Below are positions 30,822-39,804 of a DNA stretch of 64,000 nucleotides, piece after piece. The translations under genes were made by a program, and so were the position numbers. The DNA is from Tatlockia sp. (lineage in GTDB: Bacteria; Pseudomonadota; Gammaproteobacteria; Legionellales; Legionellaceae): assembly GCA_013697725.1 (NCBI GenBank), contig JACCWI010000055.1, forward strand, positions 186,001 through 250,000. The letters are read 5' to 3'. The notes beneath the pieces were generated by a model. That model saw only the letters and a program-made list of their open reading frames with translations, was not told the origin of the DNA and ran no database searches. Within the stretch, counting starts at the first letter, position 1. Every line of letters begins with the position of its first letter.

Positions 30822-31610
30822 TCAAAAAGCATACTCTTTGCTGGGAAAGCTTTCATTTTGTACTTCTTGGGCGTAGGCATTAATAGCTGCTAAGGTTTGC
30901 GCCTTTCCTTGAGCGAAGTGTTTCAAAAACTTAGGCTTAAATTCAGTTTGCAACCCGAGAAGGTCATGCCAAACCAGCACTTGTCCATCGGTGTGAACGC
31001 CGGCTCCAATACCAATAGTTGGAATTACTAATGAGGTGGTAATTGTTTTTGCCAATTGTTGCGGAACACATTCAATAACCAGGGCAAAACAACCTGCTGC
31101 TTCCAAATCGGCTGCTTGTTTTAGCAATTGCGCAGCTTGCTCTTGCTCCCTCCCTTGAATTTTATAACCGCCTAATTGATGGATTGATTGAGGAGTAAGA
31201 CCAATATGTCCGATTATAGGAATTCCTGCTGTTACTAAAAAAGCAATCGTTTTGCAGGTATCTGCGTCACCGCCTTCAATTTTAATAGCTTGCGCACCGG
31301 CTTGCATCAGTTGTCGCACATTGGCAATGGTAACTTCCTGAGAACTGCGATGACCAAGGAAAGGCAAATCGGCAATTAAAAATTGTCTACCTAAACCACG
31401 AGCTACAGCAGAGGTATGCATGACCATCATTTCCATAGTAGCCATCACGGTGTTGTCATAGCCATGCACTGCCATTGCTACCGAATCACCAACAAGCATT
31501 ACATCAATTTCTGATTCAGCAATGGTTCGCGCAGAAGGATAATCGTAGCAGGTTAGCATGGATATTTTGCTATTCAGTTCTTTTTTTCGTTTAAAATCAT
31601 GAAGTTTCAT
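30822..31610 (-). CDS. panB: 3-methyl-2-oxobutanoate hydroxymethyltransferase
   Basis: A 262-residue TIM-barrel enzyme that makes ketopantoate from alpha-ketoisovalerate and methylene-THF. Motifs: MLTCYDYPSARTIAE, VMLVGDSVAMAVHG, IKIEGGD, GHIGLTPQSIHQLGGYK and IPTIGIGAG. Normal length. It heads the panB-panC pair; panD is not in view. Confidence 0.96.
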   Translation of the reverse strand: MKLHDFKRKKELNSKISMLTCYDYPSARTIAESEIDVMLVGDSVAMAVHGYDNTVMATMEMMVMHTSAVARGLGRQFLIADLPFLGHRSSQEVTIANVRQLMQAGAQAIKIEGGDADTCKTIAFLVTAGIPIIGHIGLTPQSIHQLGGYKIQGREQEQAAQLLKQAADLEAAGCFALVIECVPQQLAKTITTSLVIPTIGIGAGVHTDGQVLVWHDLLGLQTEFKPKFLKHFAQGKAQTLAAINAYAQEVQNESFPSKEYAF

Positions 31611-31861
31611 CGCAGACCCCTTTTAAAGCCAAGGGATTTTTCTATAAATTTAGGTACCTGTCGCATGGATCAAGTCCTCCACTATTGGGTAGCTGAACTA
31701 ATTAATCAACTGCCAGTTTTTAAGGGTCACCGCTCAACAAGAGTCAAGTCGATGCTCAATTTATTGCTCATTATTACCAAAGCAATAAAGAGGATCATAA
31801 ATGACGCGCAAGAAATTGCAAGATGAGTTAAAATTCCGATTTTAATTTGCAAGGTTTTTTT

Positions 31862-32524
31862 ATGTTTCCTAGCACAAAATTAGCTTCACCAGGAGAGTAC
31901 CCTTTTGTATTTTCTGGTTTGATCGGCAAGTTAGAAGGGGTTTTAACTGTTCCTGCTAATGCTAATTTGCAGCAGGTCGCTTTATTGGGACATCCTCATT
32001 CGCTTCAGGGCGGAACGATGAATAATAAAGTCATAACCACAATGGCACGTGCCTTTAAAGAGCTTGAAATAGCAAGTCTGCGCTTTAATTTTCGCGGCGT
32101 GGGTAACTCTGAAGGTAGCTATGATGCAGGTTGCGGCGAAAGTGAGGATATGCTTGCCTTAATGCGCCTCTGCCAGCAAGAATTTGACGAGGATCTTAAC
32201 TTTATCTTCGCGGGATTTTCCTTTGGTTCTTATGTTGCATATCGAGCGGCGGCACAGGCAAGGCATGAACTACTTATTACGATTGCGCCACCCGTTCATC
32301 ATTATAATTATCAGGAATTTAGCCCGCCTGAGCCTTGGGTCATAATGCAAGGTGAGGCAGATGAAGTGGTTCCCTTTAGAGTGGTGGAAGACTTTGTAAA
32401 TCAATTTATACCTCCTCTGGCTTTGCATGTTTTTGCAGAGACAGGCCATTTTTTTCATGGCAAATTAATTGAACTTAAATCAAATCTTGTTGAAGCGGTG
32501 AAAACCCAGGTTTTTAAACGATGA
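31862..32524 (+). CDS. Alpha/beta hydrolase (COG2945 type)
   Basis: A 220-residue serine hydrolase. The nucleophile elbow is GFSFGS (Ser120), the probable acid is in GEADEVVPF, and the histidine in ETGHFFHG near the C terminus. GHPHSLQGGTMNNKV and LRFNFRGVGNSEG are the typical oxyanion and N-terminal blocks of this family, whose substrate is unknown. A TTG at 31847 is in frame, but the ATG at 31862 gives the normal N terminus. It ends with a 4-nt overlap with zapE. Confidence 0.82.
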   Translation: MFPSTKLASPGEYPFVFSGLIGKLEGVLTVPANANLQQVALLGHPHSLQGGTMNNKVITTMARAFKELEIASLRFNFRGVGNSEGSYDAGCGESEDMLALMRLCQQEFDEDLNFIFAGFSFGSYVAYRAAAQARHELLITIAPPVHHYNYQEFSPPEPWVIMQGEADEVVPFRVVEDFVNQFIPPLALHVFAETGHFFHGKLIELKSNLVEAVKTQVFKR

Positions 32525-33612
32525 CTCTTATAGCTGCTTATGAAGAAGCAATAACTCGTGCGGATATTAAAAATAATAGCTCGCAACGCCAGGTCTTAGC
32601 TTCCATGCAAGGGCTATTGGATAAATTAGCGCAAGTGAAATCTTCGTGGTGGCGAGTTTGGCCTAAAGCGCCAATAAAAGGCATTTATTTATATGGCCCT
32701 GTTGGCGTGGGTAAAACTTATTTAATGGATATGTTTTATCAACAAGCTGACGAACCCAAAAAGGCACGTTTTCATTTTCATCATTTTATGCAGCAAATTG
32801 ATGCTCAGTTGCGCCAACGCCAAGGACAAAAAGACCCTTTGCGTAAAATCGCTGTGGACTTGGCAAAATCAATCCGGCTACTTTGTTTTGATGAATTTTT
32901 AGTCCATGACGTTGCGCATGCCATGATTTTATCAGAATTATTCCAAGCCCTGTTTAGTCGCGGTATAGTGCTCGTGCTTACCTCCAATATTCCACCGGAA
33001 AAGTTATATTTAAAAGGCATTCACCGTGAACGCTTTATACCAGTCATTCATCTCATTCAAACCCAATGTGAAGTGCTAAACCTCGTTCACCAAACAGATT
33101 ATCGTTTGGGCAGGGAGCCCTTGCTACAAACTTATCTTTATCCTTTGGATGCTAAAAATGAAAGGATTTTGGCAAAGCAGTTTGAGAGCCTAACCCAAGT
33201 TTTTACAGCCAAAGATACTTTGTCGGTGCAACATCGAGAGATTCCTTTTATCCGCTGCGCTAAAAGAATAATCTGGTTTGATTTCCAGGTAATCTGTAAT
33301 TTACCAAGGAGCCAATTAGACTATTTGGAAATTGCCGATCGCTTTGATACCGTATTTCTGAGTGGTATCCCACGCCTTGATGATAAGCTTACAGTTGCTG
33401 TCATTCTGTTAATCCACTTGGTCGACGTACTTTACGATCGCGGTATAAAATTGATTATTTCCGCAGCCTTACCTTTAGAACAGTTATATGTTCAAGGCGA
33501 AATGATAGGGGAATTTAAACGCACGCTAAGTCGCCTGCAAGAAATGCAGGCCGCAGACTATCTCCTTCGTCACCCTTGGCGTCATGAGCAAGATTTACCT
33601 GAGCTACTTTAA
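32521..33612 (+). CDS. zapE: Cell division protein ZapE (AFG1-like ATPase)
   Basis: A 363-residue P-loop ATPase linked in E. coli to Z-ring constriction under low oxygen or high temperature; the mitochondrial relative is AFG1/LACE1. Walker A is GPVGVGKT (residues 59-66) and Walker B LLCFDE (120-125), with the sensor-like VLTSNIPPEKLY and the IHRERFIPVI block. The start overlaps the hydrolase stop (ATGA). Confidence 0.92.
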   Translation: MTLIAAYEEAITRADIKNNSSQRQVLASMQGLLDKLAQVKSSWWRVWPKAPIKGIYLYGPVGVGKTYLMDMFYQQADEPKKARFHFHHFMQQIDAQLRQRQGQKDPLRKIAVDLAKSIRLLCFDEFLVHDVAHAMILSELFQALFSRGIVLVLTSNIPPEKLYLKGIHRERFIPVIHLIQTQCEVLNLVHQTDYRLGREPLLQTYLYPLDAKNERILAKQFESLTQVFTAKDTLSVQHREIPFIRCAKRIIWFDFQVICNLPRSQLDYLEIADRFDTVFLSGIPRLDDKLTVAVILLIHLVDVLYDRGIKLIISAALPLEQLYVQGEMIGEFKRTLSRLQEMQAADYLLRHPWRHEQDLPELL

Positions 33613-33727
33613 TTCAGGCTTGTCCATGCTGAATGCAAGAAAGCAAGGCTATAATTTGAGTTAAATGGCAGCTTTCATACTCGAAATTGAATAAAAATAA
33701 TTCATAGAAGCTTTATTTTTTCTAAAA

Positions 33728-33742
33728 TGAGAATGATTCTCG
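33728..33742. promoter_or_regulatory. Fur box upstream of feoABC
   Basis: TGAGAATGATTCTCG contains the perfect 6-1-6 palindrome GAGAAT-G-ATTCTC and matches 11 of 14 positions of the 7-1-7 Fur consensus. A second partial site (TATCATT) follows at 33744-33750. It is 53 bp before feoA and overlaps the likely promoter (possible -10 TAAAAT at 33756), so iron repression of feo is expected. Confidence 0.75.
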
Positions 33743-33794
33743 CTATCATTTGTGCTAAAATTTATTTTCAACTCAATTTTTTGAATTGGATATA

Positions 33795-34022
33795 ATGCGA
33801 ATCAATGAGCTTGTAAAGGGTGATCGAGTACGCTTAATCGGTTTTGGCCAAACCGATCTGGTTTATCGACGTCGATTATTAGCTCTAGGTTTAACTCGAG
33901 GAGTTGAATTATCCATCTTAAGAATAGCCCCTTTAGGTTGTCCTGTGCAAGTTGAGGTACGCGGAACTTCCTTAACCTTACGCAAAGATGAAGCTAATCA
34001 TTTGGAATGGCAAAAAATATGA
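33795..34022 (+). CDS. feoA: Ferrous iron transport protein A
   Basis: A 75-residue SH3-like protein that supports FeoB. It shows the usual MRINELVKGDRVRLIGF start, LLALGLTRG and the APLGCPVQVEVRG block. A TTG at 33786 is in frame; the ATG at 33795 is the family start. Its TGA overlaps the feoB ATG. Confidence 0.93.
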   Translation: MRINELVKGDRVRLIGFGQTDLVYRRRLLALGLTRGVELSILRIAPLGCPVQVEVRGTSLTLRKDEANHLEWQKI

Positions 34023-36262
34023 CCCAGATCCTCTTAGTTGGTAACCCTAATTGCGGTAAAACCACCTTATTCAATGCACTCACAGGTTCGCAGCAACGAG
34101 TAGGGAATTGGCCGGGTGTGACGGTTGAAAAAAAAACCGGTGTTTTAAATTTAAATGCACAGACTATTGAAATCACTGATCTCCCAGGAATTTACTCCTT
34201 GTCTTTTACGGAACAAGGTTCAGGCATTGATGAACAAATTACTGCCAAAGCTATCGTGGAACTTCAAGCAGATCTAATTATTAATGTGCTAGATGCTTGC
34301 CATTTAGAACGGCATTTGTATTTAACAAGCCAAATATTGGAATTGGGCAAGCCTGTTATTATTGTTTTAAACATGATGGATATCGCAAAGCAACGTGGTA
34401 TTAACATCGACCTTGATGCCTTAGCTAAACAATTAAATTGCAAAGTTTTTCCTGTCCAGGCTCATAAAAAAATTGGTCTTAGCGAATTACAGCAGACTCT
34501 AAGTGGTCAATTCAATGAGGCAAAACCGCTTAGCTTAAATCTCCCTGCCTCCGTTGAAGAAGCCTTAGCCCAACTTGAGCAACGTCTTCTAAAAGACGGT
34601 CATAATGCTCAACAAAGTGGGTATTGTGCACGACGAATTTTAGAAGGCGATAGCGAATTGCAGGCGTGGCCTGATATTTTGGCTAATCAATCAAATTTAG
34701 ACGATGAATTGGATATCGTTATTGCCGATGCTCGTTATCAAAAAATTCATGAGATAGTTGCTCGCATTCAGCAAAAAACTTCAGATACTTCCGAACATTT
34801 CACAGCAAAATTAGATCGTATTGTTTTACATCGCTATTGGGCACTACCGATTTTTTTTGCCATGATGTATCTCATGTTTTTATTTGCAATTAACATAGGT
34901 GGTGCCTTTCAGGATTTCTTTGATATTTCAACCGATACCATTTTCGTTCATGGAAGCGCTTATTTATTAGGACTAATGAATTGTCCTCAGTGGTTGACCG
35001 CTCTGATTGCTTATGGTGTTGGGAAAGGAATCAATACGACCCTGACCTTTATTCCAGTTATCGCGGCTATGTTTTTCTTTTTGTCATTATTAGAATCTTC
35101 AGGCTATATGGCACGTGCTGCTTTTGTAGTAGACAAAGCAATGCGAGCCTTGGGCTTACCCGGGAAAGCTTTTGTACCCATGATTGTTGGCTTTGGTTGT
35201 AATGTTCCCGCAATAATGGCGGCGCGAACCCTTGATTCAGAAAGAGAGCGGTTTTTAACGGTTTTAATGAGTCCTTTCATGTCTTGCAGTGCTCGTTTAG
35301 CAATTTATGCAGTATTTGTTGCTGCTTTTTTCCCTACCGGCGGTCAAAACATAGTTTTTTCATTGTATTTAATCGGCATTTTAATGGCGGTTTTGACAGG
35401 CTTTATTTTGCGTAAGACAACATTAGGCGGACAAGCTTCACCTTTAATCTTGGAGTTACCTGCCTATCATAAACCGGCACTAAAGCGTTTATTGAAAGAA
35501 ACTTCCTTACGCTTACGCCATTTTGTTATACGGGCAGGGCGTTTGATTATACCAATTTCTGTAATTTTAGGTGGCTTAAATGCTTTAACTCTTGATGGGG
35601 GAATCAATACGGCTGACGGCTCCAGTCATTCTATTTTATCCTATTTGGGGCAATGGCTAACCCCCATTTTTGCGCCAATGGGCTTGGAGCAAGATAATTG
35701 GCCGGCCACTGTAGGATTGTTGACAGGTATGTTGGCTAAGGAAGTAGTGGTAGGTACTTTGAATTCACTTTATGCGCAGATAGGTCATTTAAGTGAACTT
35801 ACTGCTCCGAATTTCAATTTTTTAGATTCAATGCGCGAGGCTTTATGGTCTATTCCACATAATTTGTCTCAATTGGGACATGCTTTAAGCAATCCAATTA
35901 TTGCCAGTGCGCCTGATGGAGAGCTATCACAATCAGTCTACGGCATAATGGTTGATCGTTTTGATGGCAAGGCCGGCGCTTATGCTTATTTGCTTTTCAT
36001 TTTGCTTTATATTCCCTGTATATCCACGATGGCAGTAATTCGTCAAGAAGCTAGTCGTAAATTGATGTGGTTTTCGGTGAGTTGGTCACTATTTGTTGCC
36101 TATGCTGCTGCAGTCTTGTTTTATCAGATGGCAACTTTTGCCTCACATCCGCAGCAATCGTTTATTTGGCTGCTTATTTTTGGCGTTTTGTCACTAGTTG
36201 GATTTGGATTTTTGCGTTTTCGGACACAGCAAGGAGCCTTTCATGCTAATGCAAATTCGTGA
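34019..36262 (+). CDS. feoB: Ferrous iron transporter B
   Basis: A 747-residue inner-membrane Fe(II) transporter with an N-terminal G domain and a polytopic C-terminal half. G1 is GNPNCGKT (residues 8-15), followed by VGNWPGVTVEKK (G2), DLPG (G3) and NMMD (G4). The membrane part has GCNVPAIMAAR with the conserved cysteine, and TGMLAKEVVVGTLNSLY. The start at 34019 overlaps the feoA stop (ATGA); an in-frame ATG at 34007 is less likely. Confidence 0.96.
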   Translation: MTQILLVGNPNCGKTTLFNALTGSQQRVGNWPGVTVEKKTGVLNLNAQTIEITDLPGIYSLSFTEQGSGIDEQITAKAIVELQADLIINVLDACHLERHLYLTSQILELGKPVIIVLNMMDIAKQRGINIDLDALAKQLNCKVFPVQAHKKIGLSELQQTLSGQFNEAKPLSLNLPASVEEALAQLEQRLLKDGHNAQQSGYCARRILEGDSELQAWPDILANQSNLDDELDIVIADARYQKIHEIVARIQQKTSDTSEHFTAKLDRIVLHRYWALPIFFAMMYLMFLFAINIGGAFQDFFDISTDTIFVHGSAYLLGLMNCPQWLTALIAYGVGKGINTTLTFIPVIAAMFFFLSLLESSGYMARAAFVVDKAMRALGLPGKAFVPMIVGFGCNVPAIMAARTLDSERERFLTVLMSPFMSCSARLAIYAVFVAAFFPTGGQNIVFSLYLIGILMAVLTGFILRKTTLGGQASPLILELPAYHKPALKRLLKETSLRLRHFVIRAGRLIIPISVILGGLNALTLDGGINTADGSSHSILSYLGQWLTPIFAPMGLEQDNWPATVGLLTGMLAKEVVVGTLNSLYAQIGHLSELTAPNFNFLDSMREALWSIPHNLSQLGHALSNPIIASAPDGELSQSVYGIMVDRFDGKAGAYAYLLFILLYIPCISTMAVIRQEASRKLMWFSVSWSLFVAYAAAVLFYQMATFASHPQQSFIWLLIFGVLSLVGFGFLRFRTQQGAFHANANS

Positions 36263-36458
36263 CTATCTAAAGCGAGAAGGCGTTGCATCCAATCAACAAA
36301 TCGCCAGAGAATTTCATCTTGATTTACCAGCCTTGCAACCCATGTTAGATTTTTGGCTGCGTAAAGGGGCTATCCAAAATTGTCAGGAAAAATCGCCTTG
36401 TCAATCGCGCTGTTTTAAATGTAAAACACAGCCGCCAGTTTATTATAAGTCTTTGTGA
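36243..36458 (+). CDS. feoC: FeoC-like winged-helix protein
   Basis: A 71-residue protein overlapping the end of feoB by 20 nt. Residues ~1-45 fit the small winged-helix fold of FeoC (IRDYLKREGVASNQQIAREF). The C-terminal part has Cys-rich CQEKSPCQSRCFKC, which may bind an Fe-S cluster as in enterobacterial FeoC. AAGGAG at 36230-36235 supports the ATG at 36243. In E. coli-type systems FeoC tunes FeoB stability or Fe-S sensing. Confidence 0.8.
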   Translation: MLMQIRDYLKREGVASNQQIAREFHLDLPALQPMLDFWLRKGAIQNCQEKSPCQSRCFKCKTQPPVYYKSL

Positions 36459-36587
36459 TGCTCCAATTTTATTATCAAGGAAAGGCTAATCAAAAAATTG
36501 CTATAATAGAAATTTATCTAATAAAATCTTTTGAGTTTTTTAGCCAGTGCTCAAAACGCTGTTTTAAGCTAAGATAGAAAGATAAGA

Positions 36588-37208
36588 ATGACGATAGGCT
36601 CTAATATGACTGATTCTATAACTGACCCTCTTAACAATAAAGCCATAATGCAACAAGCGATGGATATTGATCTTGATCCAATTGCTCTTATTGAGCGGGT
36701 CTATCAATTGTGGTGGCATTGGGCTGATTTCACGATTTTCATTGTAAGTCCTACTATTTTATCAATCACACCCCCGGTTATTATTGAGCCTGATTTAAAT
36801 CCACATACCAATCAAACAGAATTTGTTTATAACATCTTTGATCACGGTTTTAAGCTAAGTACTTCTAAAGCAGAGGATATGTATACTGCAGGTATGTCGA
36901 TGTGCAAATTGTATCTCACCATTGAAAAGATGATTTATATGTTAATTGAGCGCTTAAAATCAGGCGGGATTAGCGAAGAAACTGAGGTACAAGTTTCATT
37001 CACAGGCCATGAGCTCGCGCAGCGCAAGGCTTTCGAATCAATTATTAATCTGGCCTTTAACGTTGTTGTCACCAATTTTGACCCTGGCGACTGGGGTGAA
37101 CGTTACCTGCAAACGGTTAAACGTTTAGGAGAACGAGGCTACGGTTATCCACGTTCAGCACCGCGTTATTCCCCGCTACCCTCACCCGGAGGCTTAAATC
37201 GATTTTAG
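36588..37208 (+). CDS. Hypothetical protein (206 residues)
   Basis: I do not recognise this gene. It starts at ATG 36588 after a weak AAGATAAG; an ATG at 36606 is also possible. No signal peptide is seen. Residues ~30-65 are hydrophobic (WWHWADFTIFIVSPTILSI), with a helical middle and a proline-rich, basic end (YPRSAPRYSPLPSPGG). The following gene is a PTPMT1-like phosphatase with a separate leader. It could be a membrane-associated or secreted accessory protein; function is unknown. Confidence 0.7.
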   Translation: MTIGSNMTDSITDPLNNKAIMQQAMDIDLDPIALIERVYQLWWHWADFTIFIVSPTILSITPPVIIEPDLNPHTNQTEFVYNIFDHGFKLSTSKAEDMYTAGMSMCKLYLTIEKMIYMLIERLKSGGISEETEVQVSFTGHELAQRKAFESIINLAFNVVVTNFDPGDWGERYLQTVKRLGERGYGYPRSAPRYSPLPSPGGLNRF

Positions 37209-37327
37209 CTTGGTGCCCTGACATTGCCTAAATATGTGATTGAATGTTATTATGTTGCTCAAACAATGGGGACTTCCCTATCATTAATCTAAAGCAATTG
37301 GCTTTGGTTTAGAGAGAGCAACAATCT

Positions 37328-38839
37328 ATGCGCAGTAAGAAAGATTATCTCCCTTTTTTTAATATTCCGCCAATCGACACCGCTGACCGATTATACTTTG
37401 GCTTTAGCCATTTATTTAATCGCACAAAAGTTTACGCAGGCTATGTCAACTATAATGAAATAGCGATTAAACATCGAAATAAAGGCCGACTGATTCTTGG
37501 ACAATTACCAGTTAATGCTTTTAATCCTGATCTACTTTCAAAATTATCTCCCAATGATTTAGTTGTTTCTTGTTGTGAACCTTATGAGTTGGCCGGTTCC
37601 GCAACTCTAGTTCCAGTGACAAAGCCCTCTTTATGGGCAGATGCTGGGATTGAACATCATCATTTACCATTTCTTGATTTTACTGCGAAGGTAAATCCAC
37701 ATTTGGCGGTGGAAGCCCTCAAAAAAATGTGTGAAACTTTTGAGCGTGGCGGTACAGTTTATGTTCATTGCAAAGCAGGGCGCTCGCGAAGTCCGCTAAT
37801 TGTTGCTATTTTTCTCTCAATTATGGATTTAAAAACTAATTATCATAAAATCGGTCAAGAAGAAGAGTATTACAGGGAGCTACTTGAAGATAAAATAAAA
37901 CTACTTATTGAAAAACGCCCTCAAACCCACATTGATGAGGCGAAGATACTAAAGGGTATTAAAATATTGCAACAATTCCAAATAAGAAACCGCCAAGCTA
38001 AAGTTAAAAAAATAAGTCCAGTTGAAACTAAAGAAAGAGAAATTTACACGCAAAGCCCGCAATTTTTTGCTAAATTAACTCAAGCTCCTCAATTCAAAGA
38101 ACTTTGGCATTTTGCCTACAACAATCCGAATTATTTAGAGGACATGCAACTTATAATGAGGGCACTTTATAAAGATCCCTTAACTGTTTATACAATCCTA
38201 AATGCACATCATTATGTCGCTTTCGAAAATATTAATACAAATCAGTTAGGACAATATATTCTTTATAAATTTGAAATTTTTTTGCAAGCTCTAATTGATA
38301 AAACTTTATTAGATAATCCGACAATGTTGGTTCAAGCTCATAAAAAATTCAATCAGGCTTTAACTAAATATGAACAGTTTGAAGAAATTTTTCTTAAAGC
38401 TCGCCAACTGCAAAGTGATCTTCTCCTATCTCCAGAATCGGATGAGGACAAGGAACGCTGGCTCATTACCACTGCCAAATTTTTAAAAGCTCCTAAGCTT
38501 AAGATGGATTCCTATATGAAACATATCGAACATGCGGTTCTTTCTGATAAGCCATTTACCAGAAATTTTGGCAAACACATGATGGAATTGGGTGCAGTTA
38601 TGCTTATTTCTATTTTTATAGCAGGGGCAATTACCGTAAGCACTACACTACATCCCATGATAATAATTGCAGGCTTAGGTGCCTTGGCATTCGTACTATT
38701 GGGTTATATTGTCAAGCAAAGCTCTATTGATCATAGTGTCAGAGATCATTCTCGGGAACTGGCTCTGGAAATCAAAGAACACAATGAAAAACTGGAAGAG
38801 CCTGGGCAAGTGTTCCATCAGTCTATACAGTTACATTAG
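37328..38839 (+). CDS. PTPMT1-like dual-specificity phosphatase with C-terminal membrane anchor
   Basis: A 503-residue protein. Residues ~55-215 match the PTPMT1 type of dual-specificity phosphatase: RLILGQLPV, then the active-site VYVHCKAGRSRS with Cys148 and Arg154 (C-x5-R), a possible general acid Asp117 in LPFLDFT, and the later KRPQTHIDEAKI segment like the PTPMT1 C-terminal helix. PTPMT1 dephosphorylates phosphatidylglycerophosphate in mitochondria. Residues ~235-420 are a helical extension I cannot assign, and ~424-462 form two membrane helices. This architecture suggests a host-targeted, membrane-bound effector (inference). Confidence 0.75.
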   Translation: MRSKKDYLPFFNIPPIDTADRLYFGFSHLFNRTKVYAGYVNYNEIAIKHRNKGRLILGQLPVNAFNPDLLSKLSPNDLVVSCCEPYELAGSATLVPVTKPSLWADAGIEHHHLPFLDFTAKVNPHLAVEALKKMCETFERGGTVYVHCKAGRSRSPLIVAIFLSIMDLKTNYHKIGQEEEYYRELLEDKIKLLIEKRPQTHIDEAKILKGIKILQQFQIRNRQAKVKKISPVETKEREIYTQSPQFFAKLTQAPQFKELWHFAYNNPNYLEDMQLIMRALYKDPLTVYTILNAHHYVAFENINTNQLGQYILYKFEIFLQALIDKTLLDNPTMLVQAHKKFNQALTKYEQFEEIFLKARQLQSDLLLSPESDEDKERWLITTAKFLKAPKLKMDSYMKHIEHAVLSDKPFTRNFGKHMMELGAVMLISIFIAGAITVSTTLHPMIIIAGLGALAFVLLGYIVKQSSIDHSVRDHSRELALEIKEHNEKLEEPGQVFHQSIQLH

Positions 38840-38936
38840 AAGCTGGGATAAAGAAGTTTTAGGTTTTATTTATAGGTGCAATTTGTAAGTTTTATAACTT
38901 ATAGTTTCTACTCATAGACAATCATTGACTGATGCT

Positions 38937-38965
38937 TTGCACCAAAAAAAACAGAGTGCTATACT
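38937..38965 (+). promoter_or_regulatory. Sigma-70 promoter of sdhCDAB
   Basis: TTGCAC (38937-38942) and TATACT (38960-38965) with 17-nt spacing. The mRNA leader to the sdhC GTG would be about 118 nt, long enough for post-transcriptional control. Confidence 0.65.
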
Positions 38966-39088
38966 CCGCAGGTTTTTCGTTTTTTGATGTGAGCTTAGTG
39001 AGTGGAGGGATTTTTAGATTCCTACCTCAACAGCATTAAATCTTATCAAAGAGTTACCTAATGTTTTCTTTTAAGGAAGATTTTAACA

Positions 39089-39463
39089 GTGAATCAAAAA
39101 AGACCCATTAATTTAGATTTAGTCACCATGAAGTTTCCACCCATGGCTATTGCCTCTCTTTTACATCGCATCTCTGGACTGCTGTTGTTCATACTGTTGC
39201 CTTTCATGCTCTATTTGTTGAGCCTATCACTTAAGAGTCTTGAGTCTTTTACAGAATTACAACTATTGTTAACAAGCCCTTTTTATAAACTAGCCCTCTG
39301 GGTCTTTAGTGCTGCAGTGATTTACCATCTCTTAGCAGGCATTCGACATATGATTATGGATTTAGGCTACGGTGAAAGCCTTAATGCAGGTCGACAAACT
39401 GCTATTTTTGTCATTAGTTTATCTATAATTATTACAATATTTTTAGGAATCTGGCTATGGTAA
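39089..39463 (+). CDS. sdhC: Succinate dehydrogenase cytochrome b556 subunit
   Basis: A 124-residue membrane anchor subunit with three helices. The conserved SLLHRISG-type block ASLLHRISGLLLF (quinone/heme side) and the heme-ligand helix HLLAGIRHMIMDLGYG are present. The start is GTG 39089, preceded by AAGGAAG at 39073. It overlaps sdhD by 7 nt. Confidence 0.95.
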   Translation: MNQKRPINLDLVTMKFPPMAIASLLHRISGLLLFILLPFMLYLLSLSLKSLESFTELQLLLTSPFYKLALWVFSAAVIYHLLAGIRHMIMDLGYGESLNAGRQTAIFVISLSIIITIFLGIWLW

Positions 39464-39804
39464 CTAATGTCACTAGTTTAACGGGTAATGGCTTAAAAGA
39501 TTGGCTAATTCAACGCATAACCGCGGTGTATTTTGCAGTTTATTGCTTGTTTATTCTTGCCTATTTTTTTTCTCACCCCCATTTAAATTTTGAGCAATGG
39601 CAACTCCTCTTTCAGCAGGGCTGGTTTAAAATCTTTAGCCTAATTGCTTTGATTGCTCTTAGCTTACACACCTGGATTGGCATTTGGACTGTGACGACTG
39701 ATTATATGAAATCCACGGCAACTAGATTAGCTGTGCAGATGTTAGTAGTTTTGTGGTTACTGGTTCAGTTTCTTTGGGGCTTAATGATTGTGTGGGGACA
39801 ATGA
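39457..39804 (+). CDS. sdhD: Succinate dehydrogenase hydrophobic membrane anchor subunit
   Basis: A 115-residue three-helix anchor that shares heme b and the quinone site with SdhC. The family pattern is [12 protein letters not shown] at the N terminus and [18 protein letters not shown], in which the His is the probable heme ligand and the Asp-Tyr pair sits near quinone. It overlaps sdhC (7 nt) and sdhA (ATGA). Confidence 0.94.
   Translation: MVTNVTSLTGNGLKDWLIQRITAVYFAVYCLFILAYFFSHPHLNFEQWQLLFQQGWFKIFSLIALIALSLHTWIGIWTVTTDYMKSTATRLAVQMLVVLWLLVQFLWGLMIVWGQ

Noticed and set aside
31611-31861. Possible short gene between panB and the hydrolase (frame at 31599-31826, and a short tail in another frame ending near 31804)
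   Set aside because: The frame begins inside panB, has no ribosome site and no recognisable family. A faint protein-like tail in a second frame might be a gene remnant, but it cannot be supported.
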